From Cryomorphaceae bacterium (GTDB taxonomy: Bacteria > Bacteroidota > Bacteroidia > Flavobacteriales > Schleiferiaceae): DNA of 64,000 nt. The notes beneath the pieces were generated by a model that worked only from the letters and a program-made list of their open reading frames with translations, did not search any database and had not been told where the DNA came from. Made by a program: the position numbers and the translations under genes. Shown here in pieces: positions 35,521 through 44,974 of this stretch; the stretch's first letter is position 1, and each line of letters begins with the position of its first letter. Location of the stretch: contig JAFMBM010000005.1 in assembly GCA_017858515.1 (NCBI GenBank), forward strand, positions 22,440-86,439, written 5' to 3'.

Positions 35521-36717
35521 ATGCATATGATAACGATAGACCAAATTGACCTAAAAAATAAGAGGGCGCTCATCCGTGTAGACTTTAATGTTCCTTTAAA
35601 CGATCTACTCGAAATAACCGATGACACCCGTATTGTGGCCACTTTGCCCACGATTTCCAAAATTTTAGAAGAAGGAGGATCGGTTGTGCTTATGTCGCAT
35701 CTGGGAAGGCCCAAAAACGGACCAGAGGATAAATTTTCCCTGAGACACATCGTAAAGCATCTTGCCCAATGCCTAGATAGAGAGGTTCAATTTGCAGACG
35801 ATTGCATTGGAGAAGAGGCATTCAAGCGCTCATCTAGCCTGCAGCCCGGACAAGTATTGTTGTTAGAGAACCTTCGTTTTTATCCTGAAGAAGAAAAGGG
35901 TGATTTAGACTTTGCAGCCAAGCTGGCTAAGCACGGAGATTTGTATGTGAACGACGCATTTGGCACCGCTCATAGGGCACATGCCTCAACGGCAATTATT
36001 GCACAATTCTTCCCCGGAAAGAAAGCCTTCGGTTACGTAATGGCTCAAGAAATAGAGAATGTTGGCAAGGTTTTGCACAGCAAGGAAAAACCCGTTACCG
36101 CCATTATAGGCGGAGCAAAGGTGAGCAGCAAGCTTTCGATCATTGAAAACCTGTTGCCGAAAGTGAATCATCTTATTATTGGCGGTGGTATGGCCTATAC
36201 TTTTGCGAAAGCTAAAGGGGGCAAAATCGGATCTTCCTTGGTTGAAGACGATCTTTTAGACAAGGCCAGCGAGATTTTGCTTAAGGCGAAGAAGCAATCC
36301 GTAGAGGTTCATCTTCCGATCGACAGCCTAAATGCAGATGCATTTTCGAATGATGCAAATACAGAGATTACCGATATTATGGCCATTAATGATGGATGGA
36401 TGGGTCTAGATGTTGGGCCAGAAACATCAAAAATGTTCAAAGAGGTTCTGTTGAAAAGCAGAGTGATTCTTTGGAATGGACCAGTGGGTGTATTCGAAAT
36501 GCCTCGTTTTTCACAAGGAACAAAGGACTTAGGTGCCGCTATTGTTTTAGCAACGGAAGGAGGTGCGTTTAGCCTTGTAGGAGGTGGCGATTCTGTGGCC
36601 GCCGCGAAGCAATTTGAACTAGATGAAAGAGTTAGCTACGTTTCTACTGGAGGAGGCGCAATGCTCGAATACTTAGAGGGCAAGGTGCTGCCTGGTATAG
36701 CGGCAATACTAGACTGA
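35521..36717 (+). CDS. pgk: Phosphoglycerate kinase
   Basis: Glycolytic enzyme making ATP from 1,3-bisphosphoglycerate. The 398 residues show [57 protein letters not shown] and the GGGDSVAA nucleotide loop. A second Met two codons downstream is an alternative start. The last 9 bases overlap the convergent cvpA gene. Confidence 0.97.
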   Translation: MHMITIDQIDLKNKRALIRVDFNVPLNDLLEITDDTRIVATLPTISKILEEGGSVVLMSHLGRPKNGPEDKFSLRHIVKHLAQCLDREVQFADDCIGEEAFKRSSSLQPGQVLLLENLRFYPEEEKGDLDFAAKLAKHGDLYVNDAFGTAHRAHASTAIIAQFFPGKKAFGYVMAQEIENVGKVLHSKEKPVTAIIGGAKVSSKLSIIENLLPKVNHLIIGGGMAYTFAKAKGGKIGSSLVEDDLLDKASEILLKAKKQSVEVHLPIDSLNADAFSNDANTEITDIMAINDGWMGLDVGPETSKMFKEVLLKSRVILWNGPVGVFEMPRFSQGTKDLGAAIVLATEGGAFSLVGGGDSVAAAKQFELDERVSYVSTGGGAMLEYLEGKVLPGIAAILD

Positions 36718-37206
36718 AATTGAATTGGGAATGTTCTCTTGGGCGCTTTGTACTAAAAAGGCGCCTAATTGGTTTAAAAAGGGAAGCATGAACGAGTCTT
36801 CAATTAAAGCAGACTCTACCCAGTGAAATTGATCGTTGATATAAAAGAATAGGCGGGTTAAAAGGCACAATATAATTAACCACTTACTCGCAGAGAAAAG
36901 GGCCCCTCCTAGGCGATTAAGGGTTTCTAGTTGAGCGCCGTGAGTCACTTTTGTTAATAGACGAGCGAGAAGGTTTAGCACAATAAGGGTTCCAATGAAC
37001 AAAAGAGAATAACTTAGAACGCCCATTCCTGAGCTATCCTCCCCCGTTCTTTCAACCAACCAATTGAGAAGCGGTTCACGGAAGCTGTGTGAAATGATGA
37101 GTGCAATCACAATGGAAATGAAGCCAATAAGCTCACGTATAAGTCCGGCCGTCCAGCCTTTATACAGACCAAAAAGAAGAGGGGCCAATAGAAAATAATC
37201 AATCAT
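36709..37206 (-). CDS. CvpA family membrane protein
   Basis: A 165-residue inner-membrane protein with four hydrophobic segments. The start [32 protein letters not shown] is the CvpA signature. The family is named for colicin V production, but its real function is unclear. It stands opposite pgk and is divergent from the next gene by 28 bases. Confidence 0.88.
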   Translation of the reverse strand: MIDYFLLAPLLFGLYKGWTAGLIRELIGFISIVIALIISHSFREPLLNWLVERTGEDSSGMGVLSYSLLFIGTLIVLNLLARLLTKVTHGAQLETLNRLGGALFSASKWLIILCLLTRLFFYINDQFHWVESALIEDSFMLPFLNQLGAFLVQSAQENIPNSISV

Positions 37207-37234
37207 TGTAGCGAGCTAAAAGCTCATTAAAACT

Positions 37235-37579
37235 ATGGATTACAAAGAAAGGTGGGAGCAATTGATTCACACTTTAACAGAAAGATTTTCACAAGGTGAA
37301 GAACTAGACGTCAGCGGTGTTTTGTTTTTGATTGGCGTTCAAGAAAAAGGAGACATCAACCAGAAATTTAAGAAAGATCAGAAAATTGATCTTTTGCATA
37401 TTGCCCTTTGCAGAGTACTAGAACCCTATGGTTTTTATAAGTATGAAGGGATAGATGAAGAGGGTTGGCCGCATTATTCGCTCGTAGAAAAATTGCCAGA
37501 TTTGAAATCAGGAGAACAGTCTATTCTAATTAAACAAGCGATACTACAATACTTTGAAGAAAGTGGATACTTCGACTAA
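37235..37579 (+). CDS. Conserved hypothetical protein
   Basis: A 114-residue soluble protein without signal peptide or recognised motif. It is mostly helical and contains ELDVSGVLFLIGVQEKG, DLLHIALCRVLEPYGFYKYEG and a conserved-looking WPHY. Similar small proteins appear beside cvpA in related genomes as far as I recall, but I cannot assign a function. Ends 7 bases before a convergent lipoprotein gene. Confidence 0.7.
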   Translation: MDYKERWEQLIHTLTERFSQGEELDVSGVLFLIGVQEKGDINQKFKKDQKIDLLHIALCRVLEPYGFYKYEGIDEEGWPHYSLVEKLPDLKSGEQSILIKQAILQYFEESGYFD

Positions 37580-37586
37580 AAAGTCT

Positions 37587-37955
37587 TTAACAACCGCCAA
37601 CACTTGCGTCGTAGGGCTGAATAATGATGATTTTTTTAACATCAACGCCTGCCTCTAATCGAACAAATCCGCATCCAATCCAACTCAATGGATTGCCTCG
37701 TTTGGCCTCTACTTTTAGAACGGCTTTGTTGTTGTACTCAAAGCGTACCCGGCCTTCAACATCTGTTACTCCTTCGAAGTCAGGAATGGAATTAGGAACA
37801 TCGGCTTTGGCCTCAACAAATACGTTTTGAGCCGGCGTTCCATCCTCAAATAGCACCTGAATCTCAAAGGGGTATTCTGTTACGATCTCTTTTTTGCAGG
37901 AAGAGAAAGAGAAAACCATTAAACTAAGGGTGAAAAGGGAAAGAAGTTTTTTCAT
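37587..37955 (-). CDS. Small lipoprotein with Ig-like/carboxypeptidase-regulatory-like fold, copy 1
   Basis: The ATG at 37955 (TAATG junction with the upstream stop) gives MKKLLSLFTLSLMVFSFSSCKKE, a lipoprotein signal. The mature part, about 100 residues, has the pattern of a single beta-sandwich: FEIQVLFEDGTPAQNVFVEAKA, then VTDVEGRVRFEY, and a pair of Cys (WIGCGF and the terminal GGC). It is clearly paralogous to the preceding gene. Function unknown. Confidence 0.78.
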   Translation of the reverse strand: MKKLLSLFTLSLMVFSFSSCKKEIVTEYPFEIQVLFEDGTPAQNVFVEAKADVPNSIPDFEGVTDVEGRVRFEYNNKAVLKVEAKRGNPLSWIGCGFVRLEAGVDVKKIIIIQPYDASVGGC

Positions 37956-38326
37956 TAGGCTGGTGGACATCCGTTATCTGTATCGGAGAAAGGTTTAATA
38001 ACAACGACTACTTCCATATCATTTTGGTCCGAAAGTTCAGTGAATGCACAACCCTTCCAGCTACTTTTTGTGGCATCTATTCGCAGAAAAGAGGTGTATT
38101 TGTATTCAAAGCTTGCGTAACCCGCAATATCCGTTCGATTATAATAGTTCACCGTTCCATCAGACCCAATAGGTGCATAAAGGCGAACATCTACGTTCTG
38201 AACGGGAATACCATTAGAGTTAACCACCCGAACACGAATGGTATAGGGCCCTAAAACATCCTGTTCACATCCCGTAAAAAGGAAAACAAGTGAAAAAAAC
38301 AGAAATACTTTCGAAAAGAAATGCAT
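37955..38326 (-). CDS. Small lipoprotein with Ig-like/carboxypeptidase-regulatory-like fold, copy 2
   Basis: Starting at the ATG at 38326 gives MHFFSKVFLFFSLVFLFTGCEQD, a lipoprotein signal. The mature protein has YTIRVRVVNSNGIPVQNVDVRLYA, TDIAGYASFEYKY, SWKGCAF and NGCPPA, matching copy 1 position by position, including the two Cys. The tandem pair is an old duplication, since only about a third of residues agree. They form an operon with a one-base overlap. Confidence 0.78.
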   Translation of the reverse strand: MHFFSKVFLFFSLVFLFTGCEQDVLGPYTIRVRVVNSNGIPVQNVDVRLYAPIGSDGTVNYYNRTDIAGYASFEYKYTSFLRIDATKSSWKGCAFTELSDQNDMEVVVVIKPFSDTDNGCPPA

Positions 38327-38414
38327 AGAGTAATGGTTTTGTGCCAAATTTGCTTAGCAAAAATAAGACTTTGAGGCCCAATGTGCTTCAAGGATGAGAA
38401 GAATGATATTCTGC

Positions 38415-39431
38415 ATGAAAGAACGTATAGAACTACTTAGTAAAGAGCTCAACGACTTTTCGTCTAATTTATTGGATGAGATTGAGGCTAAACGCATTAG
38501 CTGGATAGGAAAGAAGGGGGCAATTACCAATCTATTCGAAGAGTTTAGGGAGGTTTCCCCGGAAGAAAAACGTCTCTTGGGAAAGGCTCTGAACGAGTTA
38601 AAGAATCAAGCTGAAGGGAAAATCAAGGAGCTAAAGGAGCAAGCGGGCCAACTTTCGGTTTCGGCAGCATCTGAAAAGCTGGATTTAACACGTCCTGCTT
38701 TGTCACATCTTAAAGCAACGAGACACCCGGTTAGCCAGGTTATCGGAAGAATTACCGATATTTTTAGAAGAGTGGGCTTTTCTCTTTCTGTGGGACCTGA
38801 AATTGAAGACGATTGGCACAACTTCTCGGCCTTAAATTTTCCGGAAGAGCACCCCGCTAGGGATATGCAAGACACTTTTTTTGTGTCGATGGATCCTGCC
38901 AAAGCATTAAGAACCCACACCTCTTCCGTTCAGGTGCGTGCTATGGAAACCCAAGGACTGCCCATTCGAACGCTGTCTCCGGGTAGAGTTTTCCGAAATG
39001 AGGCCATTTCCTCTCGTTCTCACTGTATTTTTCATCAGGTAGAAGGACTTTATATTGACAAGGGGGTTTCGTTTGCTGACATGAAGCAAACCCTATTGTA
39101 TTTCGCTCAAGAATTGTTCGGGGCCGAAGTAAAAATCCGCCTGAGACCGTCTTATTTTCCCTTTACCGAACCTAGCGCTGAAATGGATGTTTGGTGGGGA
39201 TTGGAATCGGAATCGGACTATCGTATTACCAAAGGAACCGGTTGGTTGGAAATATTGGGATGTGGAATGGTAGATCCGCAGGTATTAGAAAACAACGGAA
39301 TTGATTCCAAAGAATATTCTGGCTATGCTTTTGGAATTGGAATTGAAAGAATCGCTATGAACCTTTTCGGAGTGTCTGATTTGAGGTGGTTCTTTGAGAA
39401 TGATATGCGATTCTTAAGGCAGTTTAAATAG
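38415..39431 (+). CDS. pheS: Phenylalanyl-tRNA synthetase alpha subunit
   Basis: Class II synthetase catalytic subunit. The ATG at 38415 gives MKERIELLSKELNDF and 338 residues, the usual size; an upstream ATG would add seven. WIGKKGAI in the coiled-coil arm, HPARDMQDTFF, motif 2 FRNEAISSRSHCIFHQVEG and motif 3 GFGIGIERIAM-like (YAFGIGIERIAMNLF) are all present. pheT is not adjacent. It ends in an 8-base overlap with the convergent dehydratase gene. Confidence 0.96.
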   Translation: MKERIELLSKELNDFSSNLLDEIEAKRISWIGKKGAITNLFEEFREVSPEEKRLLGKALNELKNQAEGKIKELKEQAGQLSVSAASEKLDLTRPALSHLKATRHPVSQVIGRITDIFRRVGFSLSVGPEIEDDWHNFSALNFPEEHPARDMQDTFFVSMDPAKALRTHTSSVQVRAMETQGLPIRTLSPGRVFRNEAISSRSHCIFHQVEGLYIDKGVSFADMKQTLLYFAQELFGAEVKIRLRPSYFPFTEPSAEMDVWWGLESESDYRITKGTGWLEILGCGMVDPQVLENNGIDSKEYSGYAFGIGIERIAMNLFGVSDLRWFFENDMRFLRQFK

Positions 39432-39663
39432 GATAAACACTATCGATCCAAAGGGCAAATTCACGATCCAAAGGGGTGACGGTATTTCCCTTGTCTTTGG
39501 TGGTTAGCAGAATATTAAGCTCGTCATAGTCCCAACAAAGGGTAGGATGATGATTTACCTCTTCGGCATGCTGAGCCATCTTTTGGACAAAAGCAAAGGC
39601 ATCTAAATAGCTTTTAAAAGATAGGCGCGCCCTCAGCGCGCCCTCTTCTTCTTCCCAACGCAC
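39424..39663 (-). CDS. 4a-hydroxytetrahydrobiopterin dehydratase
   Basis: A 79-residue pterin-4a-carbinolamine dehydratase. The active-site pattern EEVNHHPTLCWDYDELNILLTT contains the HHP catalytic His pair, and VTPLDREFALWID closes the fold. Starts at GTG overlapping the pyk stop (TAGTG). It normally recycles the pterin cofactor of aromatic amino acid hydroxylases; none is in the window. Confidence 0.9.
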   Translation of the reverse strand: MRWEEEEGALRARLSFKSYLDAFAFVQKMAQHAEEVNHHPTLCWDYDELNILLTTKDKGNTVTPLDREFALWIDSVYPI

Positions 39664-41090
39664 TATTCTACGTGACTGATTTTAAGGGTGTTTGTCATAC
39701 CCATTTCTTGAATCGGCATACTGGCAATTTTTACAACTAAATCACCCTTCCGAACAACACCCTTTTCGGCAACAATTTTCATAATGTTCGCAAAGCTTTC
39801 GTCTGTGCTGCTTACATCATCGTAAAAGAAGCCTCGAACGCCCCAAAGCAAGCTTAAGGTGTTTAAGATGGTTCGGTTGGCTGTAAACACTAAGATATTC
39901 GTTCTAGGTCTATGTGAGGATATTTTAAAAGCAGTATAACCTGAATGAGTCATGGTGAGTATGCCCGAGGCACCGATCTGATCGGCAATTTTACTGGCAT
40001 TATAACAAATAGAATCTGTTACAAATCGTTCGTTTCTGTACCTAGGTGGATTTTCTGTCTTTACACGGATTTCGCTGGTTTCCTCAACGTGAGCAATAAT
40101 CTTGTTCATTGTTTGAATAACTTCTACCGGATATTTTCCAACGGAAGTCTCACCACTTAGCATCAAAGCATCCGCTCCATCCAACACGGAGTTGGCCACA
40201 TCACTCACTTCTGCCCTAGTTGGAGTCATACTAGTAATCATTGTCTCCATCATTTGGGTAGCAATAATCACAGGCTTAGCAGCCCTATGACTCTTATTCA
40301 CAATCATCTTTTGAATCAGGGGTACCCCCTGCATCGGCACCTCAACGCCTAAATCGCCGCGAGCAACCATTACGCCGTCTGTAGCTTCAATGATGTTGTC
40401 GATGTCTACTACCGCCTCAGGTTTTTCAATCTTAGCTACAATCTTTGTGTTTGAGCCAAAATCATCTAGGATTCTTCTAAGCGCGTAAACATCTTGGGCC
40501 GAGCGAACAAAGGAAAGTCCAACCCATTCTATTTTCTCTTGCATAACTACCTCTAGATCTGCAAGATCTTTTTCGGTAAGACAGGGCAAAGAAATACGAG
40601 TGTTTGGAAGGTTAACCCCTTTTTTGGACTTTAATGGTCCACCTTGAATTACTTCCCCAACCACATCGCTTACGCCGTCTGTAGATTTTACTTTAAGAAG
40701 CAGTTTACCATCGTCAAGCAGTATGTTTTCACCCACTTTTACGTCGCGAGCAAATTGCTGATAGGTCATGAACACCTTTTTTGCACTGCCCATGCAGGGT
40801 TCGTTGGTAAAGGTGAGTAAGTCTCCAGGTTCAATTAGAGCGCCCTCCTCAACGGATCCTATGCGCAATTTAGGGCCTTGCAAGTCTGCAAGAATTGCTA
40901 GGTTATATCGATCGGTTTCATTGTCTACCTGACGAATTCTGCTCACCAAGGTGCGCGCATAGTCATGAGATCCATGAGAGAAATTGATTCGGAATACATT
41001 CACGCCCGCATTGGCCATATCTCGAATCTTTTCGATCGATTCGCTGGCAGGGCCGAGGGTTGCTACAATTTTGGCTTTGTTGAAATTCAT
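39663..41090 (-). CDS. pyk: Pyruvate kinase
   Basis: Last step of glycolysis. The 475 residues show ATLGPASES, NFSHGSHDYA, KIEKPEAVVDIDNIIEATDGVMVARGDLGVE, and MLSGETSVGKYPVE. It lacks the extra C-terminal PEP-utiliser domain. It starts at the stop of the IPExxxVDY-type gene and is the fifth gene of the acpP-fabF-rnc-(IPE)-pyk-dehydratase series. Confidence 0.96.
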   Translation of the reverse strand: MNFNKAKIVATLGPASESIEKIRDMANAGVNVFRINFSHGSHDYARTLVSRIRQVDNETDRYNLAILADLQGPKLRIGSVEEGALIEPGDLLTFTNEPCMGSAKKVFMTYQQFARDVKVGENILLDDGKLLLKVKSTDGVSDVVGEVIQGGPLKSKKGVNLPNTRISLPCLTEKDLADLEVVMQEKIEWVGLSFVRSAQDVYALRRILDDFGSNTKIVAKIEKPEAVVDIDNIIEATDGVMVARGDLGVEVPMQGVPLIQKMIVNKSHRAAKPVIIATQMMETMITSMTPTRAEVSDVANSVLDGADALMLSGETSVGKYPVEVIQTMNKIIAHVEETSEIRVKTENPPRYRNERFVTDSICYNASKIADQIGASGILTMTHSGYTAFKISSHRPRTNILVFTANRTILNTLSLLWGVRGFFYDDVSSTDESFANIMKIVAEKGVVRKGDLVVKIASMPIQEMGMTNTLKISHVE

Positions 41091-41567
41091 TTAGTCAAGT
41101 ATAAAGTTTTCTTCTTCTTTTAGGTTCTGGAGCTGGAGCTCAAAAGCGGTTTGAATGCCTTTAATTTCCATTATTCTCTGAATAAGGCTGCTCATGTCTT
41201 CTGAAGCATTGAAGTTTTCGGTAGACATAAGTATAAAGTCGGGTTTTAATCGGTTCTTGGTGAGAGATATGGAGGTTTCTAAAGAAGGAAACAAACCATT
41301 ATCAGTTTCCCCCTGCTGTTCAGACCAACCTCTGTTTTCTAGAAGATATAGGCTTGCCTGATTGCTCATATCCATTCCTTGATATTTAGAAAACAAAAAA
41401 TTTCTACCTCCAAAAAGTATCGAATGATCTTCTTTTACTCGGTGTAGACCAAATCTCAATTCAGTGTTTATTCGGAAGGCTAAGGTATAGCCATCTAGAT
41501 TGGTTTTGATTCCAATCTTCGGGTTGCTATTCAAGTAGTCTAAAAACTGTAGCTGTAATTTAGGCAT
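41091..41567 (-). CDS. IPExxxVDY-type conserved protein (motif degenerate)
   Basis: A 158-residue protein in the place, between rnc and pyk, where Bacteroidota carry the IPExxxVDY family of unknown function. The general pattern fits (YTLAFRINTELRFGLHRVKED, LFSKYQG, then a late amphipathic stretch), but the naming motif is eroded to LTKNRLKPDFIL. It overlaps rnc by 8 bases and abuts pyk. The family call rests mainly on synteny. Confidence 0.6.
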   Translation of the reverse strand: MPKLQLQFLDYLNSNPKIGIKTNLDGYTLAFRINTELRFGLHRVKEDHSILFGGRNFLFSKYQGMDMSNQASLYLLENRGWSEQQGETDNGLFPSLETSISLTKNRLKPDFILMSTENFNASEDMSSLIQRIMEIKGIQTAFELQLQNLKEEENFILD

Positions 41568-42297
41568 TTAGGAGATTTAAGTACGTACAAGCGATATGAG
41601 ATGCCTTCTCTTCTGCTGTTTTTTTAGATTTTCCCGCACCATCGGCCACTTTTATTGCGTCTATGAAGATACTGCATATGAAATTTGGCTTTTTGCGGCT
41701 ATTGCCTTCGTTTAGGCTTAACTGAGTATCTAGTCGAATTTCTTTCTTGTTTTTCTGTGACCATTCTAGCAATTTGCTCTTGTAGCTTATGGTTAATTGA
41801 TCGAGTTCATCGAGATCGATATAATTTTTAATCAATTTTTCCATGATAAATTGCTGGGCATATTCATATCCCTTGTCTATATAAATGGCGCCAATAAGCG
41901 CCTCTAAGGCATCACCAAAAATGGCCTCTCCTGGTCTTGGTTTTTTGGAATTGGTTTCTATATAGCGGCTTAGGTCTAATTTATGGCCCAAGTCATTTAG
42001 GCTTTTACGACTCACAATTTTAGAACGCATCTGTGTCAAATAGCCTTCGTTTTTCGAGGGCATGGCTCTATAAATATGGTCAGAAACAACGGCACCAAGA
42101 ATGGCGTCACCAAGAAACTCTAGTCGCTGATTGTTTATTCTACCCAAAGGACCTTTTATTGAGGCCGAGCTGTGACGAAAAGCAATTTCGTATAGATCTG
42201 GTTTTCCAGGATTGAATCCAAGCAAGGCATCGTAATGGCTAGATTTGGATTTGGAAAGACGGAATCTGTTTGTAATCAGGCGTAGAGCCCAGTTCAT
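41560..42297 (-). CDS. rnc: Ribonuclease III
   Basis: Double-strand-specific RNase for rRNA processing. The signature NQRLEFLGDAILGAVVSDHIY and the second acidic cluster GDALEALIGAIYIDKGYE are intact; a dsRNA-binding domain fills about residues 172-245. The start forms a TAATG junction with the fabF stop, and the 3' end overlaps the next gene by 8 bases. Confidence 0.95.
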   Translation of the reverse strand: MNWALRLITNRFRLSKSKSSHYDALLGFNPGKPDLYEIAFRHSSASIKGPLGRINNQRLEFLGDAILGAVVSDHIYRAMPSKNEGYLTQMRSKIVSRKSLNDLGHKLDLSRYIETNSKKPRPGEAIFGDALEALIGAIYIDKGYEYAQQFIMEKLIKNYIDLDELDQLTISYKSKLLEWSQKNKKEIRLDTQLSLNEGNSRKKPNFICSIFIDAIKVADGAGKSKKTAEEKASHIACTYLNLLNA

Positions 42298-43550
42298 TAC
42301 CCCTTAAATTTCTTAAACAACACGGAAGCATTGTGTCCACCAAAACCAAATGTATTGCTCAAAGCAGCACGAACCTCTCTTTTTTGAGCATGGTTAAAGG
42401 TGAAATTCAATTGGCTATCCAAATTTGGATCGTCGGTAAAATGATTGATCGTCGGGGGAACGATATCATTTTTAACAGCCAATAAAGCAGCTACGGCTTC
42501 CATAGCGCCCGCAGCGCCTAGCAGATGACCTGTCATAGACTTGGTACTGCTAATATTTAATTGATAAGCGTGATCGCCAAATATTTTTTGAATGGCTTTG
42601 GCCTCGGCAATATCACCAAGAGGAGTACTGGTGCCATGCACATTGATATAGTCAATGTCTGTGGGCTGAAGGCCAGCATCTTCTAAGCTTCTTTCCATTA
42701 CTAGGCTTGCGCCAAGTCCTTCTGGATGTGGAGCGGTTAAATGGTATGCATCGGCAGACATTCCTCCACCAGCAAGCTCACCATAAATTTTAGCACCTCT
42801 AGCTAGCGCGTGTTCTAATTCTTCCAGAACCAAACAGGCACCGCCTTCACCCATTACAAAGCCATCTCTGTCTTTATCAAAGGGTCTTGAGGCAGTAGAA
42901 GGATCGTCATTTCGAGTAGATAAAGCATGCATGGCATTGAATCCACCAATTCCGCTTTCTCCAACGGTAGCCTCAGATCCACCAGCAACAATCACTTTGG
43001 CTTTGCCAATACGAATGTACATAAGTGCATCAATAAGTGCGTTGGTAGAAGATGCACAAGCTGCTACGGTCGTAAAGTTCATCCCTCTAAAGCCATGACG
43101 GATACTGATGTGTCCGGGGGCGATGTCTGAGATTACTTTAGGAATGAAGAAAGGACTGAAACGAGGTTTCCTTCCGCCTTCAGCAAAGTTTACACATTCG
43201 GAAGTGAATGTTTCCATTCCACCAATTCCAGCACCCCAGATTACGCCAACGGCGTCTCGGTCTACGTTGCTGTTTAAAATGCCCGAATCGTGAATCGCTT
43301 CGTCTGAGCAAGCAATTGCAAACTGTGAAAAACGATCTAATTTACGCGCTTCTTTGCGATCAAGATAAAGTGAAGGGTCGAAACCCTTCACCTCACAAGC
43401 AAAATTTGTCTTGAAATCAGCGGCGTCGAATAGCGTTATGGGAGCAGCTCCGCTTACTCCGGCTATTATATTATTCCAATAATCTTGGGCATTGTTACCC
43501 ACAGGGCTTACCACGCCAAGACCTGTAACTACGACACGCTTGAATTCCAT
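42297..43550 (-). CDS. fabF: Beta-ketoacyl-ACP synthase II
   Basis: Chain elongation in fatty acid synthesis. The 417 residues include the catalytic Cys in VAACASSTNALIDA, His in NVHGTSTPLGD, and Lys/His in STKSMTGHLLGAAGAMEA. Follows acpP by 6 bases and is coupled to rnc; this acpP-fabF-rnc order is widely conserved. Confidence 0.97.
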   Translation of the reverse strand: MEFKRVVVTGLGVVSPVGNNAQDYWNNIIAGVSGAAPITLFDAADFKTNFACEVKGFDPSLYLDRKEARKLDRFSQFAIACSDEAIHDSGILNSNVDRDAVGVIWGAGIGGMETFTSECVNFAEGGRKPRFSPFFIPKVISDIAPGHISIRHGFRGMNFTTVAACASSTNALIDALMYIRIGKAKVIVAGGSEATVGESGIGGFNAMHALSTRNDDPSTASRPFDKDRDGFVMGEGGACLVLEELEHALARGAKIYGELAGGGMSADAYHLTAPHPEGLGASLVMERSLEDAGLQPTDIDYINVHGTSTPLGDIAEAKAIQKIFGDHAYQLNISSTKSMTGHLLGAAGAMEAVAALLAVKNDIVPPTINHFTDDPNLDSQLNFTFNHAQKREVRAALSNTFGFGGHNASVLFKKFKG

Positions 43551-43556
43551 TTTTTA

Positions 43557-43793
43557 CTACTTAGTAGCTTCTTCAATGTAGGAAACCGCTTGGCCTACTG
43601 TTGCAATGTTTTCCGCCTGATCATCAGGGATTTGGATGTCGAATTCTTTTTCAAATTCCATAATAAGTTCTACAGTGTCTAGCGAGTCTGCACCAAGGTC
43701 GTTGGTGAAACTGGCTTCCATAGTTACTTCGTTTTCATCAACGCCGAGCTTGTCAACGATGATGGCCTTTACTCTAGATGCAATGTCAGACAT
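43557..43793 (-). CDS. acpP: Acyl carrier protein
   Basis: Carries growing acyl chains on a phosphopantetheine attached to Ser in [10 protein letters not shown]. The ATG at 43793 gives [20 protein letters not shown] and the usual 78 residues; a longer frame adding 14 residues is not credible. Confidence 0.97.
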   Translation of the reverse strand: MSDIASRVKAIIVDKLGVDENEVTMEASFTNDLGADSLDTVELIMEFEKEFDIQIPDDQAENIATVGQAVSYIEEATK

Positions 43794-43927
43794 GGATGGC
43801 TGATTTATTTTGTTACAAGATGCAAAGAAAATCAATTGTAGCTACTTGAACAACAAAACCAATCATACAAAGGACTATTTTTGAGCCCTAACTTAATTTT
43901 ACCAAAGCAGAATCAGCCTTTTAATCA

Positions 43928-44500
43928 ATGAAGCGAATAGCCATTTTTGGATCGGGATCCGGCACGAATGCTGAGCAAATCCTGAAACATTTCGAAGAAA
44001 GTGACCTTGCAAGAGTGCACTTAGTCCTTACCAATAGCAAGGACGCAGGAATCATTAAAAGAGCAAGAAATTATGCCGTTCCGGTCTTAATCTTTACCTC
44101 TGAACAGCTAAATAACGGCTATGTTTTAGAAAAATTAAGGGCGTTAAAGATCGATTTAGTCGTTCTCGCCGGATTTTTAAAGCGTATTCCGGGCAATCTT
44201 ATCGAGGCTTTTCCGGATAGAATTGTAAACATTCATCCTTCTCTACTTCCTGATTATGGGGGAGAGGGTATGTATGGTATGAAAGTGCATCAAGCGGTGG
44301 TTGAGAATGAAGAGGAAGAATCTGGTATTACCATCCATTATGTTTCGGAAGAATACGATGAGGGTGAAATCATCTTCCAAGAAGCGGTTGAAATAGACCT
44401 TGAAGACTCGCCTAAAGACGTTGCCTATAAGGTGCAAGAGTTAGAACACAGGCATTATCCCGCTGTTATTGAGTGGGTAATTACCGAAATGGAAGAATGA
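43928..44500 (+). CDS. purN: Phosphoribosylglycinamide formyltransferase
   Basis: Third step of purine synthesis, using 10-formyl-tetrahydrofolate. The 190 residues show IFGSGSGTNAEQI, VVLAGFLKRIP, NIHPSLLPDYGGEGMYG with the catalytic Asn-His, and ESGITIHYVSEEYDEGEII with the catalytic Asp. Divergent from acpP. Its stop overlaps the rnhA ATG (ATGA). Confidence 0.95.
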   Translation: MKRIAIFGSGSGTNAEQILKHFEESDLARVHLVLTNSKDAGIIKRARNYAVPVLIFTSEQLNNGYVLEKLRALKIDLVVLAGFLKRIPGNLIEAFPDRIVNIHPSLLPDYGGEGMYGMKVHQAVVENEEEESGITIHYVSEEYDEGEIIFQEAVEIDLEDSPKDVAYKVQELEHRHYPAVIEWVITEMEE

Positions 44501-44952
44501 TTTCGATTTTTACGGATGGTTCTTCGCGTGGAAATCCTGGCCCAGGCGGATATGGGGCGGTATTAATTTCTGGCCCTCACCGCAAAGAATTGTCCGAAGG
44601 ATTTCGGCTTACTACCAACAATCGAATGGAGCTCTTGGCTGTAATTGTCTCTCTGGAAGCGCTTAAAAAGCCGGGAACCATGGCCGTGGTTACTACAGAT
44701 TCAAAGTATGTTGTAGATGCGGTGGAGAAAAAATGGGTTTTTGGATGGGAAAGAAAGTCCTTCAAAGACAAAGCCAATCCCGATTTGTGGCAACGCTTCT
44801 TAAAAGTCTACAGAAAGCACCAGGTGAGCTTTAAATGGGTTAAAGGGCACAATGGCCATACCGAGAATGAAATATGCGATCAGCTGGCCGTTAAGGCGGC
44901 TACAGAGGGTCCCCTTCGAATCGATTCGGGTTACGAAGCACTAAACAAATAA
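44497..44952 (+). CDS. rnhA: Ribonuclease HI
   Basis: Degrades RNA in RNA-DNA hybrids. The ATG at 44497 gives MISIFTDGSSRGNPGPGG, 151 residues. Catalytic residues are visible: Asp in FTDGSS, Glu in NNRMELLAV, Asp in VTTDSKYVVDA, and the late Asp in ENEICDQLA with the His of KGHNGHTEN. Coupled to purN by a 4-base overlap. Confidence 0.95.
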   Translation: MISIFTDGSSRGNPGPGGYGAVLISGPHRKELSEGFRLTTNNRMELLAVIVSLEALKKPGTMAVVTTDSKYVVDAVEKKWVFGWERKSFKDKANPDLWQRFLKVYRKHQVSFKWVKGHNGHTENEICDQLAVKAATEGPLRIDSGYEALNK

Positions 44953-44974
44953 GTCGGAGAGCTTATTTTCTTCT

